A DNA stretch of 64,000 nucleotides from Kribbella italica (GCF_014205135.1 NZ_JACHMY010000001.1:8821109-8885108), one strand, 5' to 3'. Counted from the stretch's first letter, positions 1 to 8,619 are shown. Numbers and translations: made by a program. Notes: generated by a model not told the origin, from the letters alone.

Positions 1-579
1 CGGCTGATCACCCGGGCCGAGGAGCAGGGCGCCCCGTTGACCGTGCCCGCGCTGGTGTCGATCGGGCTCACGCTGCTGATCGCCGGCCACGAGACGACCG
101 CGAACATGATCACGCTCAGCACGCTCGTCCTGCTTCGGAATCCAGACCAGCTGGAGGCCTTGCGTGAGAACCCCGAGCTCGCGCCGTCGGCAGTCGAGGA
201 GATGCTGCGGTATCTGACCATCGTGCAGTTCGGTCTGTTCCGGCACGTGATGGACGACCTCCCGATCGGCGACCTGACCATCAAAGCGGGCGAGTACCTT
301 GTCGCCGCGATCTCGTCCGGCAACCGCGACGAGACTGCGTTCGCGGACCCTGATGAGGTCGACCTGTCCAGGAACGCGTCGGCTCACCTGGCTTTCGGCT
401 TCGGTGCGCATCAGTGCCTTGGGCAACAACTGGCGCGGGTGGAGCTGCAGGAGGTCTATACCCGGCTCTATGCGCGGATCCCGACGTTGCGACTGGCGGT
501 GCCGTTCGAGGAGATCAGGTTCAAGGACAACACCCTCGTGTACGGCGTGACGGCGCTGCCCGTCACCTGGGATCGTTGA
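1..579 (+). CDS. Cytochrome P450, C-terminal part (cut by window edge)
   Basis: The reading frame is open from base 1 and ends at TGA 577-579, giving the last 192 residues of a soluble bacterial P450. Seen: I-helix motif AGHETTA (oxygen activation), the K-helix ExxR as EEMLRY, and the haem-cysteine loop FGFGAHQCLG followed by QQLARVE. The 5' half is outside the window, so start and substrate class cannot be judged. A ferredoxin starts 12 bases after the stop, the usual electron donor arrangement, and FprA-type reductases at 12.3 and 33.7 kb could complete the chain. A decayed close relative of this gene lies at 19.68-19.94 kb. Confidence 0.95.
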   Translation, partial: RLITRAEEQGAPLTVPALVSIGLTLLIAGHETTANMITLSTLVLLRNPDQLEALRENPELAPSAVEEMLRYLTIVQFGLFRHVMDDLPIGDLTIKAGEYLVAAISSGNRDETAFADPDEVDLSRNASAHLAFGFGAHQCLGQQLARVELQEVYTRLYARIPTLRLAVPFEEIRFKDNTLVYGVTALPVTWDR

Positions 580-590
580 GGAGAATTCGA

Positions 591-782
591 ATGGACGTGA
601 CGATTGACCAGGACAGCTGCATAGCCGCTGGCCAGTGTGTGCTCGCGGCGCCGGATGTGTTCGACCAGCGGGAAGAGGACGGGGTCGCCGTACTGCGACA
701 GAACCCGTCGGCCGACCAACACGGCGCTACCCGCGAGGCCGCGGTGCTCTGCCCTGCGGGCGCCATCGAGCTGGACGAATGA
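591..782 (+). CDS. Small P450-type ferredoxin (probably [3Fe-4S])
   Basis: A 63-residue acidic ferredoxin that would pass electrons from an FprA-like reductase to the neighbouring P450s. The protein starts MDVTIDQDSC and ends PAGAIELDE. Cysteines follow the three-cysteine pattern of actinobacterial P450 ferredoxins (C-x5-C near the N-terminus, then CP near the C-terminus), which fits a [3Fe-4S] cluster; cluster type is inferred. The ATG at 591 is preceded by GAGGAG at 578-583, a good ribosome site that overlaps the P450 stop, so the two genes are probably co-translated. Confidence 0.93.
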   Translation: MDVTIDQDSCIAAGQCVLAAPDVFDQREEDGVAVLRQNPSADQHGATREAAVLCPAGAIELDE

Positions 783-838
783 GCAGGGTGCCCCGCGCGG
801 GAAGATCGGACGGCTCACCCAAGGAAACGTAAGGAAAC

Positions 839-898
839 ATGTTGCCTGATCGACGTAATTCTGTAAAACTGTTTGGCGGAAGGCGTCGAGTCGTCTAG
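839..898 (+). CDS. Possible 19-residue micro-ORF before the radical SAM gene
   Basis: An ATG at 839 follows two copies of AAGGAAAC (821-838), a purine-rich ribosome-site-like sequence, and opens a 19-codon frame ending TAG 896-898. The peptide is very basic (MLPDRRNSVKLFGGRRRVV). It sits between the ferredoxin and a radical SAM gene, a place where small modified-peptide precursors can occur, but it has no Cys, Trp or Tyr and no recognised leader motif. It may equally be non-coding leader. Low confidence. Confidence 0.2.
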   Translation: MLPDRRNSVKLFGGRRRVV

Positions 899-1041
899 AG
901 CCTGGTGGCACTCGCCATCTTGAGTCCGGGCTCCGACGGTCCGTGGATGGTCCCGGGCTTCGACCGATTCGGGCCGGTCGAATATCACAACGAGCCGTTG
1001 TCCAGCGATCCTGGCTGCGGCTCCAACCCGCAGGGAGCACA

Positions 1042-2142
1042 GTGGGAAATCCTGTCCAAGTGGAGATCAGGCCCAGCAAACAAGCCGTTTCGGAGCGTGC
1101 AATCGAACTCGTTGCCGACGACCCGGCACTGCAGGCCCGACTGGCCCGCCTCACTGAGTTCTCGCGCAGCGTGCGCACCTCGGAAGTATTCATCACCGAC
1201 GCTTGCAACCTGCGCTGCCAGGGATGTTGGTTTTTCGGACACGACCTTCACTCGCAGGGCACCGAAGTGCGCAGCCTGGACGTCATCCGTGACTTCGCGC
1301 AGCAGCTGCGCGGGTCCGGTGTCACGCACACGTTGCTGCTGGGAGGGGAGCCGGCGCTGGTGCCTGACCGCATCCGTGCGTACGCCGAGGTGATGCCCTA
1401 CGTCACAGTGGTGACGAACGGAACGCGGCCGGTTCCCCGGGATGGGCTGGAGCACATCAACGTGGCCGTGTCGCTGTGGGGCGGTGGTCCCGTGGACGAC
1501 GAGTTGCGCGGACATCGGCCGAATGGCAGCCGTATCGGCGGCCTGTTCGAGCTGGGCCTCGCCGCGTACCGCGACGATCCGCGTGTCGTGTGGATCTTCA
1601 CCGTCAGCGAGCCCGGTATGCCCTACCTGGAGGAGACCGTCAAAGCCATCGCCGACAACGGGAACCAGCTCAACTTCGGCTATTACAGTGACTACGGTAC
1701 CGACCCCTCCAGCAGGATCGCCGACGACCAGCGTGCCATCGCGGAGATGACCCGATTGCACCTGAAGTACCCGGAGACCGTGATCGGTCACCCGTACTAC
1801 TTCGAAACCCTCGTGACCGGCCGATCGCATTGGGGGGAGTTCGGCGGCGAGACCTGTCCCAGCATTAGTGTCGACCACCCCGCGCACGCCGATAGGGTGG
1901 TGGACGGACACCCTGTGCTGCGCGGGTTCAACACCTACCGCTCGGATCACACCGTCCAGTTCTGCTGCACCTCAGGAGACTGTGCCAACTGCCGGGACAG
2001 CCAGGCGGTGTGGACGTGGTTGCTGGTCAACATGCACCGCTTCCTCGCCAGCCGTGAACAACTGGAGACCTGGGTGACGCTGGCAGAGAACTTCTACCGG
2101 CAGTTCTACTGGTCGCCCTACCGGGCCAATGCGAAGGGCTGA
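1042..2142 (+). CDS. Radical SAM enzyme
   Basis: About 366 residues. Seen: the cluster-binding motif CNLRCQGC (CxxxCxxC) close to the N-terminus after VFITDA, a glycine-rich LLGGEPAL strand-loop (GGE SAM-contact motif), and a C-terminal cysteine patch CCTSGDCANC that could hold an auxiliary cluster or zinc. GTG 1042 is chosen because AGGGAG lies at 1032-1037; the frame could extend upstream to 943 but without a comparable site. The gene overlaps the next P450 by 14 bases, implying coupled translation and joint function with P450 and ferredoxin. The reaction is not assignable from sequence alone; peptide modification, small-molecule C-C bond formation or oxidation are all possible. Confidence 0.85.
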   Translation: MGNPVQVEIRPSKQAVSERAIELVADDPALQARLARLTEFSRSVRTSEVFITDACNLRCQGCWFFGHDLHSQGTEVRSLDVIRDFAQQLRGSGVTHTLLLGGEPALVPDRIRAYAEVMPYVTVVTNGTRPVPRDGLEHINVAVSLWGGGPVDDELRGHRPNGSRIGGLFELGLAAYRDDPRVVWIFTVSEPGMPYLEETVKAIADNGNQLNFGYYSDYGTDPSSRIADDQRAIAEMTRLHLKYPETVIGHPYYFETLVTGRSHWGEFGGETCPSISVDHPAHADRVVDGHPVLRGFNTYRSDHTVQFCCTSGDCANCRDSQAVWTWLLVNMHRFLASREQLETWVTLAENFYRQFYWSPYRANAKG

Positions 2143-3396
2143 CAGCCGGCCGATGCACTGGAACCGTACGGTAGGCAGACGGTTGGTCGCGAGCAAGAAG
2201 CGCGCCACGCTGGTCTTCGACGCGCTGCGTGGGGACCCCTGTGCCAGGGTGCTTCGGATGTCGCCAGGCAGTGACGGAAACCTCTACTACAAAATGATCC
2301 GAGAAGCGGGCGGGCTGGCGTCCAGCCGAAGCGGTCTTCGCTTCACAGCCTCCCACCCGGTTGCGCGGCATGTGCTGACCAGCGCCGACTTTGGAGTCGT
2401 ACCAACGGGTGCGCCGAGGCAGCGGGCGACCACGGACGATTCGCTGATCCACCCGCTGGACGACGCGTTCCTGCGCATGGATCCGCCGAGGCACACGTCG
2501 TTACGTGCTCTGGTCGCCCCCGGTTCACACCAAGGGGTAGCCGCGACGTCGATGAGCTCCTGGAGGCTGTGGTTGAGTACTGTTTGGACAGGATGCCCAC
2601 CAGCGGCACTGTCGACTTGATCCCTCACTTTGCCGAGGTCGTACCGCTGTGGACGATCTGTCATCTCCTGGGACTACCGGTCGAAGACGCTCACCGGTTC
2701 GCGGCGTGGGCAAAGTTGTTTGCCCGCTTGCTGGACGGTCCTCGCTCCAGCCGCGACCGCCGGCGATCCGACGCGGCCGTCGCGCAGATGACCGCCTATT
2801 TCCGGCAGCGCATCGGCTCCGGTCCGACGGCAGAGCGAACCCTGATTGACGAGCTGGTCCGCCGCTGCCCGGCTGAACTGAGCGAACGGGACGTCGTCGC
2901 GACCTGCGAGATGTTGCTGCTGGGCGGTTTCGCGACCACGGTCAACCTGATCGGCAATTCGTTGTTCAGAGTGCTGTCCGCTGGCGGGTCACTATCCCCA
3001 CCGGATCACTTGCCGTCCGTCGTCGAGGAGTCTCTGCGTTACGACTCGCCCGTGCAGTACACGGTGCGCGTGGCGAAGAGGGACGCGGAACTCGCGGGGC
3101 AGCTGGTGGCCGCGCGCACGCCCATCATCGTACTGCTGGCGGGTGCGAACCGTGATCCGCAGGTGTTCGCTGAGCCGGACCGGTTCCTGCCTGGCCGGCC
3201 CAACGCGCATCAGCACCTGGCGTTCGGCGCCGGACCTCACTACTGCATCGGCGCTTCCATGTCATCGAGGGAAGTCTCGCTGGCATTGCGCCAACTGTTC
3301 CAGCGATACCCGAACATGCGGCTCGCGGGCTCGCAAGAGAGGTTGAACTCGCGGGTCCTCCGTGGATTTTCCCGGTTGGACGTCACCTTGGCGTGA
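2129..3396 (+). pseudogene. Cytochrome P450, interrupted by a one-base deletion
   Basis: The N-terminal part reads in one frame from ATG 2129 (alternative ATG 2153) through FLRMDPPRHTSLRALVAP, then continues in another frame as the expected FTPRGSRDVDELLEAVVEY. One missing base near 2519-2523 explains the break; everything else looks intact, including ExxR (EESLRY) and haem loop FGAGPHYCIG. The I-helix reads GGFATTVN, so the acidic residue of the usual (A/G)Gx(D/E)TT is alanine, which is unusual and could mean altered oxygen activation. The start overlaps the radical SAM gene. It is either a fresh pseudogene or a sequencing error. Confidence 0.85.
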
Positions 3397-4019
3397 CGGC
3401 GAACGAAGTCGCGAGGATCGGGCCGCGGAGATCCACAACAAGATCGGCGACACGGAACCGCAACGTCCTGCCGCCAGCATGGGCCGACCCCACCGCAGTC
3501 GTCGATTCGCGGCTTCGAGTCAACGGAGCACGCGGGCTCCGCTGATCGATGTTTCCGGACTCCGCCCGCCAGTGGGAACCTCCTGGCACCGGCCGTTGTC
3601 ATCGGCGAACACGGCGCCCGGTTCATCCAGGACGACCTCGCCGGATGATGGGCGAGCCGCCTCCGTCGGAATGACAATCGAAGTCGTCCCCGGCGGAAGG
3701 TCGGGTCGGCCGCTGAAGGTACCGCGCCTGCAACGCGATCCCCGCACCTCGATCCGCTGATCCTTCTACCGCCCGACGCCGGCCGCGAAGGACTCGCCCT
3801 CGATTGTGATCAGCAGCGCGCCCGGCGTTGTCACGGCAGTCGGGAACCAAGGCTGCTGCCGGTCTCCTGCTACACCGTTGCGCGTTCGGGGTGACGCCGG
3901 TACCCGGCCGCCACGCGTCGATTCTCGGGATAGACGGCGATCCCCCCTGCAGGCGGTCAGTCGGGGGGCCTGTGCGTCAACGATGATGAGCTCGTACTCG
4001 CCGTCCTTCCCCTGGGCCG
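3397..4019. other. Gene-free stretch, possible decayed coding on minus strand
   Basis: No intact gene was found. Minus-strand frames at about 3520-3747 and 3768-3860 read as protein-like pieces (for example GRPDLPPGTTSIVIPTEA, and PWFPTAVTTPGALLITIEG) separated by stops and frame changes. They could be the C-terminal end of a decayed secreted or carbohydrate-active enzyme, but no family is assigned with confidence. Confidence 0.35.
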
Positions 4020-4127
4020 CCGCGGATGCCCCGCATCGGCCACAACGACCGAGCGGCGCCAACGGGCGAGCAGCAACGCTCCGATCAGCCCGGCGCCGCC
4101 GTCAACACCAGTCACGTCAACCGCTTC
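4020..4127 (-). pseudogene. Relic of a thioredoxin-reductase-like flavoprotein (N-terminus)
   Basis: On the minus strand a short stretch reads EAVDVTGVDGGAGLIGALLL then RRSVVVADAGHPRRPRG. It aligns by eye with the FAD-binding N-terminus of the intact flavoprotein at 18.65-19.66 kb (AVDVVVVGGGAAGLSAALLL, RRSVLVVDSGQPRNAPAG). The GxGxxG loop is damaged (VDGGAG) and the rest of the gene is absent, so this is a remnant. Confidence 0.7.
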
Positions 4128-4201
4128 GGTGGCGATTTCGGCTCCTTCATCTCGATCAACCTGCTCGACGAGCACGGTAGGTGTGCGCAGGCGGACGACT
4201 C

Positions 4202-4810
4202 ATGTCCCCGTTATGGCAACATTGCGAGGTGTCTGAAGAACTGGAACGCGCTATCGCTGCAGCTGGTCCCCGGCTCCGGCAACTCCGGACTCAGCGGCAG
4301 CTGACCCTGGATGTGGTGGCCGGCGAGTCGGGGATTTCCAAGAGCACGTTGTCTCGGCTCGAGTCGGGGCAGCGGCGGGCCAGCCTGGAGATGCTGTTCC
4401 CGCTCGCCCGAATCTACGGGGTCACCCTTGACGAGCTGGTCAGCGCGCCCCCCACCGGTGACCCGAGGATCCATCTGCGGCCGGTGGTCCGGGACGGCGT
4501 GACGATGCTGCCGCTGACCAGGCGACCGGGCGGCATCCAGGCCTACAAGATGATCTACCCACCCGGAGCGGCGACCGACCCCGATCTCAACGTGCATGAA
4601 GGGTACGAGTGGGTGTACGTCATGACCGGTCGTCTGCGGCTCGTCCTGGCCGGGCACGACCTTCTGCTCGGCCCCGGAGAGGCCGCGGAATTCGACACCC
4701 GAACGCCCCACTGGTTCGGGACCCCTCCCTCAGGGGCAGCCGAGATCCTGAGCCTGTTCGGACAACAAGGCGAGCGTGTGCACGTCCGTGCCCGTTCAAG
4801 GTCCAGCTGA
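4202..4810 (+). CDS. XRE-family regulator with C-terminal cupin
   Basis: About 202 residues. Residues ~10-65 form a helix-turn-helix (RQLTLDVVAGESGISKSTLS) typical of XRE repressors; residues ~100-190 form a cupin barrel with VHEGYEWVYVMTGRLRLVL and a second cupin motif LGPGEAAEFDTRTPHWF. Such proteins bind DNA through the first domain and sense a small molecule in the second. Start ATG 4202 is preceded by AGGCGGA; GTG 4229 is an alternative. It is the only intact gene between two minus-strand relics, so its targets are unclear; a decayed paralogue lies at 28.05-28.27 kb. Confidence 0.9.
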   Translation: MSPLWQHCEVSEELERAIAAAGPRLRQLRTQRQLTLDVVAGESGISKSTLSRLESGQRRASLEMLFPLARIYGVTLDELVSAPPTGDPRIHLRPVVRDGVTMLPLTRRPGGIQAYKMIYPPGAATDPDLNVHEGYEWVYVMTGRLRLVLAGHDLLLGPGEAAEFDTRTPHWFGTPPSGAAEILSLFGQQGERVHVRARSRSS

Positions 4811-4929
4811 CCGGCGACGGCTCCAATCCATACCGAAGACGCCAGTCTCGGTCAGGTTCGGTCGGAGTCCGGCCCGCACGACCGCGGTGCCCTCAGCGAG
4901 CTGGTTTTGCTGCTCGTACGGCCTGGCGG

Positions 4930-5283
4930 CGTCGGAGTCGCCTCGGGTGGTCAGTGATGTGACGCCGTCGTCAATGTCGGCTTCGGACCGGTTCTGGCTC
5001 AGCTCAGCTCAGCTTCGCTTCGATCCGGTGATCATCAGCCGTTCCCCGACGATCGCGCGCAGTTGGCCGGCGACGAACTTCGCGGGTGCGTCGTCCACTG
5101 ACCACGGCTGCGCCGAGTCGGCCTCCTGCATTGCTGTCAGGCGCCGGACCAGGGTGTCCAGCCAGCCCGGGGCGTCGTGGACGACGAGGTTGCCATAGAC
5201 ATGGGCGGTGAGGTAGTTCCACGTCGGTACGACGCGGTCGTGCTCGCGCTTGGACGCATCGGCCGAGGGTGAGATGTAGTGGT
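4930..5283 (-). pseudogene. Relic of a PaiB-like FMN-binding protein
   Basis: Minus-strand translation from about 5283 reads DHYISPSADASKREHDRVV, PTWNYLTAHVYGNLVVHD, and WSVDDAPAKFVAGQLRAIVG, then a stop (TGA) and further matching sequence SQNRSEADIDD. It corresponds residue by residue to the C-terminal two thirds of the intact protein at 35.35-35.97 kb. The N-terminal third is missing: the relic begins directly at the stop of the MarR gene. It has at least one in-frame stop and is certainly inactive. Confidence 0.85.
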
Positions 5284-5786
5284 CAAGACGCGGCTTCGTC
5301 GTCGTCCGGGTGAGTGCCGGCAGGATCCAGCGCGGCCCAGATCGCGCTCAGTTGGCGGAGGTCGTCCTCGCCGAGCCGGTCCAGGAACAGAGCACGTACA
5401 TCGACATGGTGCTGACGCCGCGCACGGCGAAGCAGCGCGCGGCCCTGTGCCGTCATGACCATCTCGAGGCTGCGGCCATCGACGGTGGAGCGACGCCGCT
5501 CGATCAAACCGCGTTCCTCCAGCCGATCCGCCAGTCGGGTGAAGCCCCCGCTGGACATCAGGCGCCGTTCGGCCAGGTCCGACATCCGTACGCCGCGCGG
5601 CCGGGCGGCGTTGAGAGCGAGGAGTACGTCCAACTCGGCCATGCTGACGTTCAGTGGAGCCAAGCCGGCTTCCATCGCTCGCCACAACCGATCGTGAGTC
5701 CGGAGAAATCCGCTCCAGGCCGCTTGATCGAGCGCGCCGAACTCTTCACTTTCCACGCTGCCACCGTATCGCGTTGGCTCTGTCAC
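5283..5786 (-). CDS. MarR-family transcriptional regulator
   Basis: 167 residues with the winged-helix core of MarR proteins: AELDVLLALNAA, VRMSDLAERRLMSSGGFTRL (recognition helix) and the wing LIERRRSTVDGRSLEMVMT. It lies downstream of the FMN reductase/LLM pair on the same strand (72 bases apart) and may respond to their substrate. Its stop codon abuts the truncated PaiB relic, so the 3' flank was formed by a deletion or rearrangement. Ligand unknown. Confidence 0.93.
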   Translation of the reverse strand: MTEPTRYGGSVESEEFGALDQAAWSGFLRTHDRLWRAMEAGLAPLNVSMAELDVLLALNAARPRGVRMSDLAERRLMSSGGFTRLADRLEERGLIERRRSTVDGRSLEMVMTAQGRALLRRARRQHHVDVRALFLDRLGEDDLRQLSAIWAALDPAGTHPDDDEAAS

Positions 5787-5857
5787 CGGGTCGCCGAGAA
5801 GCTAGAGAGATCCGCCTGCCGACTGCAATCGGTGGCCACAGGGCAGTGCCCTCGAGA

Positions 5858-6517
5858 CTACTTCGAAGTTCCGCTCGCACGGGTCCGGAGCAGGTCCACG
5901 ACATCGGTGAGGCCCATCTCGATGCGGCCGTAGACGCGAGGGTTGAGCAGGACGGTCCCGTCGAAGTCTCCTGCGGAGGCGAAGAACGCTACGGGCACGG
6001 TCATCGACTGGAAGAACGCGAACAGCGGCCGCAGTGCATGATCCAGGGCGAGCGTGTGGCGCTCGCTTCCACCGGTCGCGACCAGCAGGACGAGCTTGTT
6101 GGCCAGCGCGTACTGGTCGACCAGATCGAAGAAGTGCTTGAACAGGCCGGGGTAGGAGCCGCGGAACACCGGAGTCGCCGCGATCAGGAGATCAGCCTGC
6201 TCGGCGAGCCGAAGCGCGGCCTCGACATCGGGGGTGGTCTCGGCGGTGATGTCGTCGCGCTCGATCGCCCCGGTGAAACCAGGCCCCAGGCGGTACACGT
6301 CGATCTGGGACATCTGGACAGGAAGCATTCCTTTCAGGGTGCCGACTACGGCGTCGACCAGCCCCATCGTCTTCGAGGGCTGGTTCGGGCTGCCGTTGAC
6401 TACGACGACGCGCAGCGTCGCTCCGTTCGGCTGCTCGGGCCGTGCGGTTCCGGCGGCGGACGCGGCACCGGCAGCCGTACCCCCCTCGCTGACGGTGGAT
6501 GTGATGGTGGTGGTCAT
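5858..6517 (-). CDS. NAD(P)H-dependent FMN reductase
   Basis: 219 residues; flavodoxin-fold reductase of the MsuE/SsuE type. After a low-complexity N-terminal ~30 residues comes LRVVVVNGSPNQPSKT (phosphate-binding loop), then LIAATPVFRGSYPGLFKHFFDL and LVLLVATGGSERHTL, both family signatures around the flavin. Its start overlaps the stop of the LLM monooxygenase by 4 bases. It would supply free reduced FMN to that oxygenase. Confidence 0.93.
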   Translation of the reverse strand: MTTTITSTVSEGGTAAGAASAAGTARPEQPNGATLRVVVVNGSPNQPSKTMGLVDAVVGTLKGMLPVQMSQIDVYRLGPGFTGAIERDDITAETTPDVEAALRLAEQADLLIAATPVFRGSYPGLFKHFFDLVDQYALANKLVLLVATGGSERHTLALDHALRPLFAFFQSMTVPVAFFASAGDFDGTVLLNPRVYGRIEMGLTDVVDLLRTRASGTSK

Positions 6518-7575
6518 GCTGCCTTCTCCTCCCGGGCGGCGACCTCGCGTCGGACGATCGGCGCCACCTCGGTACCGAGCCGCTCGATCGCTTCCAGGTG
6601 CTGCTTTTGTGGCATCCCGCCGAAGCCCACCTGGAGGATGGCACGGTTGAGGCCATAGAGCTGGTGGTAGGTGAGCAACTTGTCGACGACCTCCTGGGAG
6701 CTGCCGACGAGCAGGCCGGCCCCCGGCGAAGACTGCACGTCGAACGTGGGACGGGACAGGTAGAAGCCTTCGCCTCGCTGGTGGTTGTTGTCCAACATGC
6801 CCTGCGCGAAGTACGGGTACATAACGTCCCGGGCCTGCTGGCTGGTACTCCCGACGTAGCCGTGGGCGTTGATGCTGATCGGCAGCGCGGCTGCATCATG
6901 CCCTGTCTGCGCGGCGGCCTCCCGGTAAAGCTCGACCGTCTCCCTGTGCGAGCTCAACGGACCCAGTAGCAGGGCGAGCGCCATCGGCAGGCCGAGCCGC
7001 CCCGTGCTGACGGCGGACGCCGGTGATCCTCCGACCCCGACCCAGATCGGGATGGTGTCGCCATCTGCCCGAGGGGCGATGTCCGCGTTGACCAGAGGGG
7101 AGCGGAAGCGTCCTTGCCACGTCAGTGGGTTCCGGTCACGAATCTTGAGCAGCAGATCGAGCTTCTCACGGAACAGCTCCGCGTAGTCCCGCAAGTCGTA
7201 CCCGAACAGCGGGAAGGACTCCGTGTACGAGCCGCGTCCCGCGATGATCTCGGCGCGGCCGGCGGACAACAGGTCGATCGTCGCGAACTGCTCCCAGACG
7301 CGGATCGGGTCCTCTGAACTGAGTACGGTCACCGAACTCGTTAGGCGAATGCGCTCTGTGCGCATCGCTGCGGCTGCCAGCAGGATCGCTGGAGCCGAGC
7401 CGACGAAGTCGGACCGGTGGTGCTCGCCGACTCCGAAGATGTCGAGCCCCACGTCGTCCGCGAGTTTCGCCTGCTCGATCGTTTCGCGGACGCGTTGCCG
7501 CGGCGACGGTACGGCACCGGTGGCGAAGTCCTCGGTCAGCTCACCGAACGTCATGATGCCAATCTCGAAGGTCAT
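6514..7575 (-). CDS. LLM-class flavin-dependent monooxygenase
   Basis: 353 residues, bacterial luciferase-like TIM barrel: MTFEIGIMTFGELTED, GVGEHHRSDFVGSAPAILLA, IRVWEQFATIDLLSAGRAE, and IPIWVGVGGSPASA are typical. It uses FMNH2 from the overlapping reductase gene to oxygenate an unknown substrate; the family includes alkanesulfonate, amine-chelator and Baeyer-Villiger type enzymes. GAGAGGAAC lies just before the ATG. A palindrome-like element at 7627-7646 lies about 50 bases upstream and could control the pair. Confidence 0.95.
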   Translation of the reverse strand: MTFEIGIMTFGELTEDFATGAVPSPRQRVRETIEQAKLADDVGLDIFGVGEHHRSDFVGSAPAILLAAAAMRTERIRLTSSVTVLSSEDPIRVWEQFATIDLLSAGRAEIIAGRGSYTESFPLFGYDLRDYAELFREKLDLLLKIRDRNPLTWQGRFRSPLVNADIAPRADGDTIPIWVGVGGSPASAVSTGRLGLPMALALLLGPLSSHRETVELYREAAAQTGHDAAALPISINAHGYVGSTSQQARDVMYPYFAQGMLDNNHQRGEGFYLSRPTFDVQSSPGAGLLVGSSQEVVDKLLTYHQLYGLNRAILQVGFGGMPQKQHLEAIERLGTEVAPIVRREVAAREEKAA

Positions 7576-7626
7576 TCCCGTTCCTCTCCAGGCTTGCAGA
7601 GGCAGAGCACCTCAACGTCTGATGAA

Positions 7627-7646
7627 ACTTATCTGTGCAGGCAAAT
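7627..7646 (-). promoter_or_regulatory. Candidate operator upstream of the LLM/FMN operon
   Basis: The minus strand reads ATTTGCCTGCACAGATAAGT. Its core TTGCCTGCnCAG plus GATAA recurs at 14697-14716 before the Tat-exported amidohydrolase, where it is a perfect palindrome. The shared core in two promoter regions suggests one regulator binds both; which one is unknown. Confidence 0.45.
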
Positions 7647-7761
7647 ATTCCGCTCTGGTTGTCGGCGCCGAGCGAATCGATGTCACCTCATGGCGTTGCA
7701 CCCTTGTGCGGGCCCAACGGAGCTGCTCGAAGCGACTACGGCCGCGATCGCCCCTGGAGCT

Positions 7762-8619
7762 TTAGTCCGGCCCTCGGAACCAGGCTCGGGTACGGTCCGC
7801 GCGGGTGCGGCCGTCACCGAGGCCACCACTAGCGCGCGGAGCTTCGGTCCGCGGGATTCGCGCGTCATCGTTCGGCGCGTCGCCGCCTGGCAGAATCCGC
7901 TGTCGGTTGCGCGGCCACAAGCTCGGACTGACGAGCACTGCGAGGACGGCGCCGAGTGGTGGAACCACGAAGTAGAACCACAGATGTTCGTACTGATCGG
8001 CGACCAGAGCCGGGCCCAGCGTGCGCGCAGGGTTCGTACTGAGACCCGAAAGCGGGGCCGCGACTGGAGCCAGGACGCCGTAAAGTATCGGCACGAGATG
8101 GAATGCCCAGCTGCCGGTGACCCGACCGCGGGCGATCGCGATAATTGCGAGGGCGATCAGCATCGTACTCACGAGCTCGGCAACCGCGGGAATCCACAAC
8201 GACACCTGGGGCATCGGTACCGTCGCGCCGTACCGGAACTCGGCTCCGCGCGCTCTCCAGACGAGCAGGGCTGCGCCGCCGAGTGCTCCACCGACCAGCT
8301 GCGCAACGAGGTAAAAGGCGGTCGTACGAGCGGACTGCCACCCAGCCATCCAGTGCACCAGGGTGAAGGATGGGTTCAGCTGGCCACTGATCCGACCGAG
8401 GGGCGAGTACACCACCAGGGTGACCGCGTACCCGAACGCGAGGCCGAGCAGCAGACTGAGCAGGTACCGACCTCCCGGCCAGTCGGCCAAGGGTTCGGCG
8501 ACCCATGTGACGGCGATCATGGCCGAGATGCCGAGAAAAACGAGCAGGACGCCGCCGGCGAATTCGGCCAGGACGCGCCGCACAAGCAGCTGCGGGACGA
8601 CAGTCTCCGCAGCGCTCAT
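7762..8619 (-). CDS. Aquaporin / MIP-family channel
   Basis: 285 residues with about six hydrophobic helices and the two MIP half-helix motifs: GQLNPSFTL (NPS instead of NPA) and STNPARTLGP (NPA). It is an inner-membrane channel for water or small neutral solutes. The ATG at 8619 overlaps the stop of the alpha/beta hydrolase gene (ATGA), so the two are one operon; the pairing suggests the channel moves the substrate or product of that hydrolase. The C-terminal ~35 residues are charged and probably cytoplasmic. Confidence 0.92.
   Translation of the reverse strand: MSAAETVVPQLLVRRVLAEFAGGVLLVFLGISAMIAVTWVAEPLADWPGGRYLLSLLLGLAFGYAVTLVVYSPLGRISGQLNPSFTLVHWMAGWQSARTTAFYLVAQLVGGALGGAALLVWRARGAEFRYGATVPMPQVSLWIPAVAELVSTMLIALAIIAIARGRVTGSWAFHLVPILYGVLAPVAAPLSGLSTNPARTLGPALVADQYEHLWFYFVVPPLGAVLAVLVSPSLWPRNRQRILPGGDAPNDDARIPRTEAPRASGGLGDGRTRADRTRAWFRGPD

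Noticed and set aside
905..1393. 162-codon frame overlapping the radical SAM gene
   Set aside because: As a whole gene it would overlap the radical SAM coding sequence for 350 bases; only its first ~45 codons look coding, so it is mentioned only as a possible relic.
1..3396. Biarylitide-type system (P450 with pentapeptide gene)
   Set aside because: No MxYxx micro-gene with ribosome site is visible next to either P450; upstream of the first P450 is outside the window.
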